Source of the DNA: Desulfuromonas sp. TF
Lineage (GTDB): Bacteria; Desulfobacterota; Desulfuromonadia; Desulfuromonadales; ATBO01
Reading direction: 5' to 3'
Length of the DNA stretch: 34,411 bases
Assembly: GCF_000472285.1 (NCBI RefSeq)
Contig: NZ_KI421418.1
Location: 144,525 to 178,935 of the forward strand
Below the pieces are notes generated by a model that saw nothing but the letters and a program-made list of their open reading frames with translations, did no database searches and was not told the DNA's origin. How positions within the stretch are numbered: position 1 is the first letter of the stretch; every line of letters begins with the position of its first letter. A program made the position numbers and the translations under genes. Positions 17,907 through 28,053 of the stretch are shown piece after piece.

Positions 17907-19093
17907 GACGGCGATTCCTTTCGTCCAAGCCGGCGTTTCATGCGCAAGGGGATTTCAAGGAGACGATCCAGCCATGCCAGACGTCTTTCCAGGGCCGCGA
18001 GGTGCAGCAGGTAGGCTCCGCCGGCCATGAAGAGAAAGGTGGGAAGCCAGAGCGTGGGCACGGGAGAAAGGCCGCCCTCGATCGCCAGGGTCTCAGCCAG
18101 TGAGAGCAGGAGGTAGTAAATGAGAAAGATGACCAGGGCCAGGGTAAAGCCCCCTCCGCGTCCCGAACGATGGGACTGGATGCCGAGGGGGACGCCGATC
18201 AGGGCGAAGACCAGGGGCGCCAGGGGCAGGATGAAACGCTTGTGAAGCTCGACGGTATAGCTTTTGCGTTCAGCGGGCGAAGAGGCTTTCTGCCGTGCCT
18301 CCAGAATCTGCGCATTGGTAAGTTCGCTGTCCTTGATGCGCCGGTTTCCCGCCGATGGCAGTTGCTGACCCATATTAAGATTGATGTCGTAGGTGTCAAA
18401 AGCAATGATTTGATACGTGCTCTGACCTTCACCCGTTGGCTGTCGATGAATCGTACCGTTTTCGAGGCGCATTGTAAGGGTCTGTATATCGCGTTGCGAA
18501 ATTACCCTTCCGCGTTGAGCAAGGATGACCGAAGGAGTGCTTCCGACCCGCTCATCGGAGATGAACACCCCTTCCATGACTCCGCGTCTTTCATCCAGTT
18601 CATTGGCGTAGAGGACCAGCCCGTCGAACTCTTCATTGAAAACCCGGGGCTGTATGCCGACGCTGGCCCTATTCATGGCAATCTGAAAAACCTGATTGCG
18701 AAACGCCGAATTCCCCGCGGGTTCGAGGAAAAGGGTGAGCACCCCGGTGGCCGCGCAGACGAGCAGAGCAAGTGCGATCACCGGCTTCATCATTCCATAG
18801 AGGCTGACGCCCGAGGATTTCAGGGCAACGATTTCACTGTCCGTGGAGAGGCGGCCGAATCCGAGCAGAATTCCCAACAGAAGGGCAAGCGGAAGGGTTA
18901 TGACCAGGAAGGCGGGTAGGAGATAGGCAAAGAGTTTCGCCGTTTCGGAAAAGGGGACACCCTTGTTGATGACCATTTCCACCAGCTTCAGGATGCGTCC
19001 CATCAAAAGAACAAAGGTGAAAATCAGCAGCCCAAGCCCTGTCGGGACGGCGATTTCCTTTATAAAATAGCGATGGATCCGAGTAGTTGACAT
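17903..19093 (-). CDS. lptF: LPS export permease LptF
   Basis: The 396-residue permease starts at ATG 19093 (STTRIHRYFIKEIAVPTGLG), matching the family N-terminus; a longer frame to 19141 adds 16 unlikely residues that overlap the promoter. Six transmembrane helices flank a periplasmic domain, with the conserved ALLLGILLGFGRLSTDSEIVALKSSGVSL region in the first half (read in parts) and LPLAPLVFALIGVPLG in the second. It pairs with LptG to form the LPS extractor. No clear ribosome site precedes the ATG, and the predicted promoter leaves a leader of only a few bases. Confidence 0.93.
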   Translation of the reverse strand: MSTTRIHRYFIKEIAVPTGLGLLIFTFVLLMGRILKLVEMVINKGVPFSETAKLFAYLLPAFLVITLPLALLLGILLGFGRLSTDSEIVALKSSGVSLYGMMKPVIALALLVCAATGVLTLFLEPAGNSAFRNQVFQIAMNRASVGIQPRVFNEEFDGLVLYANELDERRGVMEGVFISDERVGSTPSVILAQRGRVISQRDIQTLTMRLENGTIHRQPTGEGQSTYQIIAFDTYDINLNMGQQLPSAGNRRIKDSELTNAQILEARQKASSPAERKSYTVELHKRFILPLAPLVFALIGVPLGIQSHRSGRGGGFTLALVIFLIYYLLLSLAETLAIEGGLSPVPTLWLPTFLFMAGGAYLLHLAALERRLAWLDRLLEIPLRMKRRLGRKESPS

Positions 19094-19101
19094 GACCGCA
19101 C

Positions 19102-19130
19102 ATACTAATATAGTTGCCGAAGCTTGTAAA
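19102..19130 (-). promoter_or_regulatory. Putative sigma70 promoter of lptFG
   Basis: On the minus strand TTTACA (19125-19130) and TAGTAT (19102-19107) are separated by 17 bases. The -10 ends 8 bases before the lptF ATG, so the mRNA would be almost leaderless. Confidence 0.45.
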
Positions 19131-19172
19131 CCATGATTCAAGATGGGGGCGCCGGATTAGAACTTTTTCCCC

Positions 19173-19201
19173 TTGCCAAGGGCCAGACCCCATGATATAT
19201 A
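19173..19201 (+). promoter_or_regulatory. Sigma70 promoter of rpsB
   Basis: TTGCCA (19173-19178) and TATATA (19196-19201) are separated by exactly 17 bases. Transcription would start near 19208, giving a leader of about 110 bases. It is the only strong promoter seen before the ribosomal and isoprenoid gene run. Confidence 0.65.
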
Positions 19202-19207
19202 CACTCG

Positions 19208-19320
19208 TTGTACAAAAACGCACGCTCCCGGACCTGTTCGGAAGGTGCCCCGTGTCGCGGGGTTTCGGGCGGGGAGGAAGGGGGCGGAGGAATTCAACCT
19301 GGAAAGAGGAGTAAGAGAAC
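19208..19320 (+). promoter_or_regulatory. Structured rpsB leader RNA (possible S2 feedback site)
   Basis: The leader is GC-rich with short hairpins, for example CCCCG (19248-19252) pairing with CGGGG (19258-19262), and CCG/CGG pairing just before. It ends in an AGAGGAG ribosome site. In E. coli S2 represses its own mRNA through a structured leader; whether this one does so is inference, and I cannot match it to a known covariance model. Confidence 0.3.
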
Positions 19321-20112
19321 ATGGCACAGATCACCATGAAGCAGCTTCTTGAGGCCGGTGTCCATTTCGGGCATCAGACCAAGCGCTGGAACCCCAAGAT
19401 GAAGCCCTATATTTTCGGGGCGCGCAACGGCATCTACATTATCGACCTGCAGAAGACCGTTCGCTATTTCAAATCGGCGTACAGCTTCATCAAGGAAACC
19501 GTTGAGAAGGGCGACAAGGTTCTTTTCGTCGGAACCAAGAAGCAGGCCCAGGACTCCATTACTGAAGAAGCGGCCCGCGCGGGTCAGTTCTATGTCAACA
19601 GCCGGTGGCTGGGGGGAATGCTCACCAACTTCAGCACCATCAAAGGAAGCATCGATCGTCTGAAAAAGATCGAAGCCATGGCCGAAGACGGCACGTACCA
19701 GTTGATCACCAAAAAAGAAGCTCTTCAACTGGATCGCGAAAAAGCCAAGCTTGAGAAGAGTCTTGGCGGCATCAAATCGATGAACAAACTTCCCGGCGCC
19801 ATCTTCATTATTGATCCCAAAAAGGAAACCATTGCCGTCAAGGAAGCCCGCAAACTCGGCATTCCCGTCGTGGCGGTTGTCGATACCAACTGTGATCCTG
19901 ACGACATCGACTATATTATTCCCGGCAATGACGACGCAATCCGTGCCATTCGTCTCTTCGCCGCCCGTATGGCCGATGCGTGCCTTGAGGGCGTAGAGTC
20001 TCGGGAAGCCGCCCTGCGTTCTGAATCGGAAGGCGGCGAAACCGCTGCCGCCGAGGAAGCCGCGGAGGTTCCGGCCGAACCCGTTGCCGAAAAACCCGTC
20101 GCTGAAGCTTAA
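19321..20112 (+). CDS. rpsB: 30S ribosomal protein S2
   Basis: The 263-residue protein has the S2 signatures [28 protein letters not shown] (read in parts) and [37 protein letters not shown] (read in parts). It ends in an acidic Ala/Glu-rich tail of about 35 residues, a common extension. It binds 16S rRNA late in 30S assembly. AGAGGAG precedes the ATG. A strong hairpin follows the gene. Confidence 0.98.
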   Translation: MAQITMKQLLEAGVHFGHQTKRWNPKMKPYIFGARNGIYIIDLQKTVRYFKSAYSFIKETVEKGDKVLFVGTKKQAQDSITEEAARAGQFYVNSRWLGGMLTNFSTIKGSIDRLKKIEAMAEDGTYQLITKKEALQLDREKAKLEKSLGGIKSMNKLPGAIFIIDPKKETIAVKEARKLGIPVVAVVDTNCDPDDIDYIIPGNDDAIRAIRLFAARMADACLEGVESREAALRSESEGGETAAAEEAAEVPAEPVAEKPVAEA

Positions 20113-20134
20113 TCGGCTGTTTTCCCGAAGAAGG

Positions 20135-20166
20135 AAAAGGCGGTCGGGTTACTGACCGCCTTTTTT
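20135..20166 (+). terminator. Terminator or attenuator between rpsB and tsf
   Basis: AAAAGGCGGTC (20135-20145) pairs with GACCGCCTTTT (20154-20164) around an 8-base loop, and the T-run extends to 20166. Because tsf follows on the same strand about 100 bases later without an obvious promoter, partial read-through is likely, as reported for the E. coli rpsB-tsf junction. Confidence 0.85.
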
Positions 20167-20269
20167 CCGGTTTCGACGATGGCCGAGGAATTTGACTGAT
20201 ACCAAATTGTAAACGGAGATAGGAATCCTGAGGGAATCGTATCCCAGCCAGTATCCATAGGAGGTATTC

Positions 20270-22485
<2,216 letters not shown>

Positions 22486-22525
22486 CGCCGACAGATGCGT
22501 CAGCAACCAAACAGAGGAGGTAAGT

Positions 22526-22690
22526 ATGGCTCTCAAAATCACTGAAGAATGTATCGCCTGCGGCACCTGCGTCGACACCTGCCCGACCGGAGCTATTGTT
22601 GAAGGCGGCGACATCTACACCATTAATGATGACTGCACCGAATGCCGGGCTTGCATCGACAGTTGCCCCGTCGATGCCATCACGGAATAA
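22526..22690 (+). CDS. Bacterial-type 2[4Fe-4S] ferredoxin
   Basis: The 54-residue protein contains two CxxCxxCxxxCP motifs, CIACGTCVDTCP at residues 9-20 and CTECRACIDSCP at 37-48, each binding a [4Fe-4S] cluster. It is the clostridial-type low-potential ferredoxin, usually coupled to pyruvate:ferredoxin or similar oxidoreductases in anaerobes. AGAGGAGG stands 5 bases before the ATG. It lies 40 bases behind frr with no terminator between and has its own terminator after it. Such ferredoxins could also feed electrons to the IspG/IspH steps of the isoprenoid pathway whose other genes follow, but that is inference. Confidence 0.96.
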   Translation: MALKITEECIACGTCVDTCPTGAIVEGGDIYTINDDCTECRACIDSCPVDAITE

Positions 22691-22700
22691 CGAAAAACCG

Positions 22701-22724
22701 GGGCGCCGCACAGGCGCCCTTTTA
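22701..22724 (+). terminator. Rho-independent terminator after the ferredoxin gene
   Basis: GGGCGCC (22701-22707) pairs with GGCGCCC (22713-22719) around GCACA, followed by TTTTAT. It ends the rpsB-ferredoxin run. Confidence 0.85.
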
Positions 22725-22749
22725 TCATCCCTTCTCAAGCCTGTCCCCC

Positions 22750-22778
22750 TTGCCTGACAGGATGTTTCGTGTTAGGTT
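22750..22778 (+). promoter_or_regulatory. Possible sigma70 promoter of uppS
   Basis: TTGCCT (22750-22755) and TAGGTT (22773-22778) are separated by 17 bases. It lies between the ferredoxin terminator and uppS, where a new promoter is needed. The match is moderate. Confidence 0.4.
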
Positions 22779-22828
22779 TAGTTCCCTTGTCGGGTAAGCA
22801 TTTCATTGCTGGTTGAGCGAGTCATCGC

Positions 22829-23575
22829 ATGCGTATTCCTCGGCATCTTGCCATCATAATGGACGGAAACGGTCGGTGGGCCGAACAGCGTCAGCTGCCC
22901 CGTATCGCCGGCCATCACCGGGGTGTGGAAACGGTTCAGACCGTGGTCAAGGAATGCCGGGCCATCGGAATCTCCTGTCTCACTCTTTACGCTTTCAGTT
23001 CCGAGAACTGGGGACGGCCAGAGGAGGAGGTGAACGCCCTTATGGGGCTCCTTGCCGAGTACCTGAGAAGCGAGCTGAAAACCATGATGGATAGAGGCAT
23101 CCGGCTGAAAGTTATTGGCGAAACCAGCCGTCTGCCGGTCGAGGCGAGAAAAGTCCTTGACGAGACGGTCGCCCGCACCAGGGACAATCATGATATGGTC
23201 CTGACCCTGGCCCTATCCTACGGCGCCCGGAACGAGTTGGTGCGGGCTGCGAGATATCTTGCCGGCGAAGCGCTCGCCGGCAGAATGGCGCCTGGAGACA
23301 TCAATGACCGGACGGTAGCTGCGGCTCTCGATACCGCCGACCTGCCGGACCCCGATCTGCTCATCAGGACCAGCGGCGAGATGCGGATCAGCAATTTCCT
23401 GCTCTGGCAGCTCGCCTATACCGAACTTTATTTTTCCGAGGTTCTCTGGCCCGACTTTGATGAACGGGAACTGCGTCGGGCGCTTAAGGAATACAGCCGG
23501 CGGCAGAGGCGTTTCGGATTGACCGGCGAGCAGGTGCGGACTGACGACTGCTGCCCGGGGGAGGGACATCATTAA
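22829..23575 (+). CDS. uppS: Undecaprenyl (polyprenyl) diphosphate synthase
   Basis: The 248-residue cis-prenyltransferase builds the C55 lipid carrier from farnesyl and isopentenyl diphosphates. The catalytic MDGNGRWA with its Asp and GHHRGVETVQ are near the N-terminus; TLYAFSSENWGRP follows, and DLLIRTSGEMRISNFLLWQLAYTEL (in parts) binds isopentenyl diphosphate. The start ATG 22829 puts RIPRHLAIIMDGNGRWA in the usual place. The stop TAA overlaps the probable ATT start of cdsA. Confidence 0.96.
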   Translation: MRIPRHLAIIMDGNGRWAEQRQLPRIAGHHRGVETVQTVVKECRAIGISCLTLYAFSSENWGRPEEEVNALMGLLAEYLRSELKTMMDRGIRLKVIGETSRLPVEARKVLDETVARTRDNHDMVLTLALSYGARNELVRAARYLAGEALAGRMAPGDINDRTVAAALDTADLPDPDLLIRTSGEMRISNFLLWQLAYTELYFSEVLWPDFDERELRRALKEYSRRQRRFGLTGEQVRTDDCCPGEGHH

Positions 23576-24380
23576 ACAACGCATCCTCACGGGGGTGGTA
23601 GCTCTCCCGCTGCTGATTCTCTTCGTCATTTACACCAATACGGTACTGTTCACTGCTCTCGTCTGCGGCATAACTTTTCTGGCCCTGTTCGAATACTATG
23701 CGATGTGTCTGCCTGCCGAACGTGCCCGGGAACGAATCACCGCCGCGGGCTTCGGAGTACTTCTGGTTCCCCTCCTGAGTTTTCATCGCCCCGATCTGCT
23801 GACGGCGGGCGTGGTATTTTCGGTTCTCTTTTTCGCTATCTTTTTTCTGCTGCGCTTTCGTGACCTGAATACCGTCGTCCAGCATCTGACTCTGCTCCTT
23901 TTCGGTTTACTTTATCTGCCGCTGCTCCTTGGCCATCTGGCTCTGCTTCGGGGACTTCCCTTCGGCCGGGAATGGATTTTCCTGGTCCTTCTCATCGTCA
24001 TGGCTGGGGATACGGCCGCGTATTTTACCGGAGTCTCACTGGGCCGGCGCAAGCTCTATCCCGCCATCAGCCCCAATAAGAGCATCGAAGGAGCCCTCGG
24101 TGGCCTGGCCGGCAGCCTCGTCGGCGCTCTCATTGCCAAGTTCTGGTTCTTCCCCGCCCTGATATTGCTGGACTGTGCAGTGCTGGGGCTTTTTCTCGGC
24201 GTGCTCGGGCAACTGGGAGATCTGTTCGAATCCATGCTCAAGCGGAGTTTCGGAGTCAAGGATTCAGGAACGATCATTCCCGGACATGGGGGTATGCTCG
24301 ACCGCCTGGACAGCCTCCTGTTCGCATTCCCGCCGGCTTATTACTATGCACTGCTGCGTTTCGGAGGGGGCGCTCCATGA
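23571..24380 (+). CDS. cdsA: Phosphatidate cytidylyltransferase, probable ATT start
   Basis: The membrane enzyme makes CDP-diacylglycerol from phosphatidate and CTP, feeding PssA at the far end of the window. Several transmembrane helices precede the C-terminal signature [26 protein letters not shown] (read in parts), the CdsA active site. The first ordinary start, GTG 23595, would remove the conserved KQRILTG. An ATT at 23571, overlapping the uppS stop as ATTAA and preceded by GGAGGG at a 6-base spacing, gives the expected N-terminus and 269 residues. I therefore annotate the ATT, with GTG 23595 as the alternative. Its stop overlaps dxr by 4 bases. Confidence 0.9.
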   Translation: MKQRILTGVVALPLLILFVIYTNTVLFTALVCGITFLALFEYYAMCLPAERARERITAAGFGVLLVPLLSFHRPDLLTAGVVFSVLFFAIFFLLRFRDLNTVVQHLTLLLFGLLYLPLLLGHLALLRGLPFGREWIFLVLLIVMAGDTAAYFTGVSLGRRKLYPAISPNKSIEGALGGLAGSLVGALIAKFWFFPALILLDCAVLGLFLGVLGQLGDLFESMLKRSFGVKDSGTIIPGHGGMLDRLDSLLFAFPPAYYYALLRFGGGAP

Positions 24381-25534
24381 AAAATCTCGCCATCCTCGGT
24401 TCGACCGGTTCCATCGGAGTCAGCACTCTTGAAATAGTAGCCGCCCATCCGGACAGCTACCGGATCATCTCTCTTACAGCGGGGAACAATCTGGCCCGGC
24501 TGGAGGAGCAGATCCGTCGGTTTGAGCCCCTGACTGTGGCCGTCGTCAAGCCCGAGGACGCTCGTGCTCTAAAAAAATCCCTCGGACCGGGAGGCCCCGA
24601 AGTTCTCTGTGGAATCGAAGGGCTGATCGCCTGCGCCGCACACTCCGAGGTTCATATGGTCGTATCGGCCATCGTCGGTGCGGCCGGTCTCGTCCCGACC
24701 ATGGCGGCGATCGAGGCCGGCAAGGACGTGGCTCTCGCCAACAAGGAGACACTGGTGACGGCGGGGCCGCTGGTCATGGAGGCGGTGGCCCGAAAAGGGG
24801 TGAACCTTTATCCGGTGGACAGCGAACATTCTGCCATTTTCCAGTCCATGGAAGGTCACCGCAAAGGGGACATCCGGCGTCTGATCCTTACGGCTTCGGG
24901 GGGGCCGTTCCGAAAAAAGGCCCTGGCGGAACTTCGGGAAGTGACCCCCGCGGCCGCCCTGGCGCATCCCAACTGGAACATGGGGCGAAAGATTTCCATC
25001 GATTCCGCTACGATGATGAACAAGGGGCTGGAAGTCATCGAAGCCCGATGGCTCTTCGAGCTGCCGGCCGATCGCATCGCGGTGCATATCCATCCTCAGA
25101 GCATCGTACATTCCATGGTAGAATATGTGGACGGTTCGGTCATTGCTCAGCTTGGAATCCCCGATATGAAAACCCCCATCGCCTATGCGTTGTCCTATCC
25201 GGAGAGGCTGACGCTCAACCTTCCTCCTTTGGACCTTTGTTCCCTCGGGTCCCTGACCTTCGAGGAGCCGGACCTGGAGCGCTTCGCCTGTCTTGCACTG
25301 GCCTATGAGGCTTTGCATCTTGGGGGGACGGCACCGGCCGTACTCAATGCGGCCAACGAGGTGGCGGTAGATGCGTTTCTGAATGGTAAAATTCCTTTTC
25401 TCGAAATCCCGGCCGTCATCCGTGCCGCTCTGGAGCGGCATCAGCCTCAGCCTCTGATGCACATCGAAGAGGCTTTGCGGGCCGATCTCTGGGGCCGCGA
25501 GACCGCCCGTCTGATTATCGATACGCCAAGCTGA
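24377..25534 (+). CDS. dxr: 1-deoxy-D-xylulose 5-phosphate reductoisomerase
   Basis: The 385-residue enzyme converts DXP to MEP, the first committed step of non-mevalonate isoprenoid synthesis, with NADPH. The Rossmann motif [14 protein letters not shown] opens the protein; [20 protein letters not shown] (metal ligands) and [25 protein letters not shown] (in parts) are the active-site blocks; [12 protein letters not shown] and the C-terminal helical domain complete it. Its ATG overlaps the cdsA stop (ATGA). Confidence 0.98.
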   Translation: MKNLAILGSTGSIGVSTLEIVAAHPDSYRIISLTAGNNLARLEEQIRRFEPLTVAVVKPEDARALKKSLGPGGPEVLCGIEGLIACAAHSEVHMVVSAIVGAAGLVPTMAAIEAGKDVALANKETLVTAGPLVMEAVARKGVNLYPVDSEHSAIFQSMEGHRKGDIRRLILTASGGPFRKKALAELREVTPAAALAHPNWNMGRKISIDSATMMNKGLEVIEARWLFELPADRIAVHIHPQSIVHSMVEYVDGSVIAQLGIPDMKTPIAYALSYPERLTLNLPPLDLCSLGSLTFEEPDLERFACLALAYEALHLGGTAPAVLNAANEVAVDAFLNGKIPFLEIPAVIRAALERHQPQPLMHIEEALRADLWGRETARLIIDTPS

Positions 25535-25545
25535 CTGGAGGATAC

Positions 25546-26871
25546 ATGCTCACCGTTGTCGCCGGCATCATCATGCTAGGCATTCTGGTCTTTGTCCATG
25601 AACTGGGACACTTCTGTATCGCCAAGCTTTCGGGAGTCAAGGTCCTCAAGTTTTCGCTCGGTTTCGGTCCCCGACTGGTCTCCAGGAAGTGGGGAGAGAC
25701 GGAATACATGGTCTGCGCCGTCCCTCTTGGGGGTTACGTCCAGATGCTCGGTGAAGGCAGCGGAGAGGAGGGGGAGACCGGCGAGTTGAGCCCCGAAGAC
25801 CGCAAACGCTCCTTTGCCGAACAGCCGGTGGGGCGGCGGACGGCAATTATTGCCGCCGGTCCAGCAATGAATCTTCTCCTCCCCTTTCTTATTCTTCCCG
25901 TCGCCTACATGTCCGGGATCGATCTCCCTGCCTACTTCGACCAGCCTCCCTGCATCGGCTATGTGGCTGCAGATACCGAAGCCAAATCGACCGGATTCCG
26001 GGACGGCGACTGCATCGTCTCCGTCAATGAAGAGCCGGTCTCCTCCTGGTCCGATACGAACATGGTCCTGATCGGTCATGCCGGCGATCCCCTCGATTTT
26101 CAGGTGCGCAGGGGACAGCAGACTGTCATCATCACCATGACTCCCGAGAACGGTGGGCTGGAAGGGCTGCGCTCTCTCGGTCTGCATCCGCAGCAGGAGG
26201 CGGTGGTGGGGGGAGTGGCACCGGGCATGCCCGCCGAACAGGCGGGGATTAAAGCAGGAGACCGGATCGTGACCGTCGAGGGGGAACCGGTCGATTCCTG
26301 GTACGATCTCCGCCCGATCATCCAGGCACTGGACGGACGCCCCGCGACTCTGACCATCGAACGTGAGGGGGAATCACTGAACTTGACTGTTCAGCCGATC
26401 AGGGAAAATGGAGCCGATTACCTCATCGGGGTGGCTCCTCTTCAGGAGACCGTCCATAAACGCTTCGGTTTCATCGAGTCCGTCAGGGCCGGAGCCGAAA
26501 GGACCGTGGAGCTGGTTCAGATCACCCTGGTTTTCGTTCAGAAGCTCTTTTCCGGTGACGTTTCGACGAAAAACATCGGCGGCCCCATCACCGTGGTGCA
26601 GATTGCCGGCCAGGCGGCTCAGACCGATCTCTCCAGCGTGCTGACCATCCTTGCCTTTCTCAGTATCCAACTGGGGATTCTGAATCTCTTCCCCATTCCG
26701 ATCCTCGATGGAGGCCACCTCTTCTTCAACCTTTTCGAACTCGTTTTACGGCGGCCGCTGTCGATGCGTGTTCGCGAGATTGCCCAGCAGATAGGCCTGC
26801 TTCTCATCGTTCTGCTCATGGTTCTGGCTTTCTATAATGACTTCGTCAGAATCTTTACCGGAGGGCCGTGA
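25546..26871 (+). CDS. rseP: Site-2 protease RseP
   Basis: The 441-residue intramembrane zinc protease has the HELGH motif at residues 18-22 in the first transmembrane segment and the NLFPIPILDGG motif in the third. Between them lie two PDZ domains; the second (GVAPGMPAEQAGIKAGDRIVTVEGEPV, in parts) is the more canonical. In relatives it cleaves anti-sigma factors such as RseA in envelope stress and remnant signal peptides. GGAGG stands before the ATG, 11 bases after dxr. No anti-sigma gene is present in the window. Confidence 0.96.
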   Translation: MLTVVAGIIMLGILVFVHELGHFCIAKLSGVKVLKFSLGFGPRLVSRKWGETEYMVCAVPLGGYVQMLGEGSGEEGETGELSPEDRKRSFAEQPVGRRTAIIAAGPAMNLLLPFLILPVAYMSGIDLPAYFDQPPCIGYVAADTEAKSTGFRDGDCIVSVNEEPVSSWSDTNMVLIGHAGDPLDFQVRRGQQTVIITMTPENGGLEGLRSLGLHPQQEAVVGGVAPGMPAEQAGIKAGDRIVTVEGEPVDSWYDLRPIIQALDGRPATLTIEREGESLNLTVQPIRENGADYLIGVAPLQETVHKRFGFIESVRAGAERTVELVQITLVFVQKLFSGDVSTKNIGGPITVVQIAGQAAQTDLSSVLTILAFLSIQLGILNLFPIPILDGGHLFFNLFELVLRRPLSMRVREIAQQIGLLLIVLLMVLAFYNDFVRIFTGGP

Positions 26872-27587
26872 TGGACGAACTTCTCCTTACGGTGGACACC
26901 TCCACCCCCTGCGGGAGTGTCGCCGTCAGCCGTGGCGAGACGATCCTGGGGGAGGTCCTCCTCAATATTAAATCCAATCATACCGACCGGCTTCTGTTAA
27001 CCATCCGACAGCTGCTGACCGATATCGGAGTGACCACTGAAGGACTGGATGCCCTCGGCGTAGTCGTCGGCCCCGGCTCCTTTACCGGACTGAGAGTCGG
27101 TGTAGCCACCGTCAAGGGGCTGGCCCTGGCGCTGGACAAACCGGTGGCGGGGGTTTCGTCCTTGCGGACAATGGCGCTGCAGGTTCCTTTTCCCCGCCAT
27201 CCTCTCTGCGTTCTGCTCGACGCCCGCAAAAAAGAAGTCTATGCGGGGCTCTTCGGCTGGGAAGGGGGAATGCCCGTTTCCCTGGCGGAGGAAGCCGTGC
27301 TCCCTCCGGAAAAGCTTCTTCAGGACCTCGAAGGAGAAGTTCTGTTTGCCGGTGACGGAGCCCTTGCTTACCGAACCCTGATCGTGCGTCAGTTGGGAGC
27401 TCGTGCCCATTTCATTCCCTGGCCTTTTCACCTGCCCCGCGCCTCGTCGGCGGCAGCTCTGGCCCTGGCCGATCTGCGCCAGGATCGAACCATTCCTCTG
27501 GAGCTCCTGGCACCCCGATATATTCGCCTTTCCGAGGCTGAGATCATGTGGACCCGGCGCCTCGATTCAGGTCTTATTGATAGTTGA
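26871..27587 (+). CDS. tsaB: tRNA threonylcarbamoyladenosine biosynthesis protein TsaB
   Basis: The 238-residue ASKHA-fold protein is the pseudo-kinase partner of TsaD in forming t6A37 on ANN-decoding tRNAs. Signatures are LLTVDTSTPCGSVAV, NHTDRLLLTIRQLL, and VVGPGSFTGLRVGVATVKGLA, with LLDARKKEVYAGLF in the middle. Start ATG 26871 is preferred over GTG 26868 because the GGAGG site is 6 bases upstream; the ATG shares one base with the rseP stop TGA. It closes the run that begins with uppS. Confidence 0.94.
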   Translation: MDELLLTVDTSTPCGSVAVSRGETILGEVLLNIKSNHTDRLLLTIRQLLTDIGVTTEGLDALGVVVGPGSFTGLRVGVATVKGLALALDKPVAGVSSLRTMALQVPFPRHPLCVLLDARKKEVYAGLFGWEGGMPVSLAEEAVLPPEKLLQDLEGEVLFAGDGALAYRTLIVRQLGARAHFIPWPFHLPRASSAAALALADLRQDRTIPLELLAPRYIRLSEAEIMWTRRLDSGLIDS

Positions 27588-27612
27588 CAAGGTTTAGCCC
27601 TTTCGTTATTTT
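27584..27612 (+). promoter_or_regulatory. Strong sigma70 promoter of the YdcH-like gene
   Basis: TTGACA (27584-27589, full consensus) and TATTTT (27607-27612) are separated by exactly 17 bases. The -35 overlaps the tsaB stop codon (27585-27587). This gives a leader of about 40 bases before the YdcH-like gene. Confidence 0.75.
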
Positions 27613-27661
27613 AAAATGGTATTTTTGTTATTTTTAACCCCTTTGCCGCGGGAGGTGCATG

Positions 27662-27883
27662 ATGCAGGCGAATGATCAGACGCTGGTGCAGCAGTTATGC
27701 GATGGAAACGCCCGGTTCCGCATGCTCTATGAGGAACACCTGCTATTGGAAAAGGAACTGCGGAAACTGGAACAGAAAACCTTCCTTACTCCCGAGGAAG
27801 AGGTGGAAAAAAAGAAGATCCAGAAACTGAAGCTGGCCGGAAAAGATGAGATGGAACTTATCCTCATCAGGCACAGGCAGTAA
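27662..27883 (+). CDS. YdcH-family (DUF465) small coiled-coil protein
   Basis: The 73-residue product is almost entirely helical and charged: FRMLYEEHLLLEKELRKLEQK, then LTPEEEVEKKKIQKLKLAGKDEMELIL (in parts). This fits DUF465/YdcH, a small two-helix family of unknown function. It is preceded by the strongest-looking promoter in the window and followed by a hairpin, so it is likely a short, well-expressed monocistronic gene. ATG 27662 is 6 bases from GGAGG; the adjoining ATG 27659 would be only 3 bases away. Confidence 0.87.
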   Translation: MQANDQTLVQQLCDGNARFRMLYEEHLLLEKELRKLEQKTFLTPEEEVEKKKIQKLKLAGKDEMELILIRHRQ

Positions 27884-27907
27884 CCATGAATCCGTTCTGA
27901 ACCGCAT

Positions 27908-27943
27908 AAGGGTTCGGGCAGGATGCCTGAACCCTTTGCTTTA
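27908..27943 (+). terminator. Terminator hairpin after the YdcH-like gene
   Basis: AAGGGTTCGGGCA (27908-27920) pairs with TGCCTGAACCCTT (27924-27936) with one G-U pair and a 3-base loop, followed by TGCTTTAT. Confidence 0.75.
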
Positions 27944-27997
27944 TAGAGCCGGTTGCCCGGCCGAAGGATCTTTACCTGGGCTTCACGGTTGGTTCCG

Positions 27998-28027
27998 GCA
28001 GGGGCTGTAGAGCCCCTGCTTCATTTA
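27998..28027 (+). terminator. Second hairpin just upstream of ilvD, terminator or attenuator
   Basis: GCAGGGGCT (27998-28006) pairs perfectly with AGCCCCTGC (28011-28019) around GTAG, followed by TTCATTT. It lies 26 bases before the first possible ilvD start. No leader peptide rich in Ile, Leu or Val is visible before it, so classical attenuation is not supported. Confidence 0.5.
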
Positions 28028-28053
28028 CGACCATAAAAAGGGATATGCTTCAT

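Noticed and set aside
27937-28044. Classical leader-peptide attenuator for ilvD
   Set aside because: No short frame rich in Ile, Val or Leu codons precedes the hairpin at 27998-28019.
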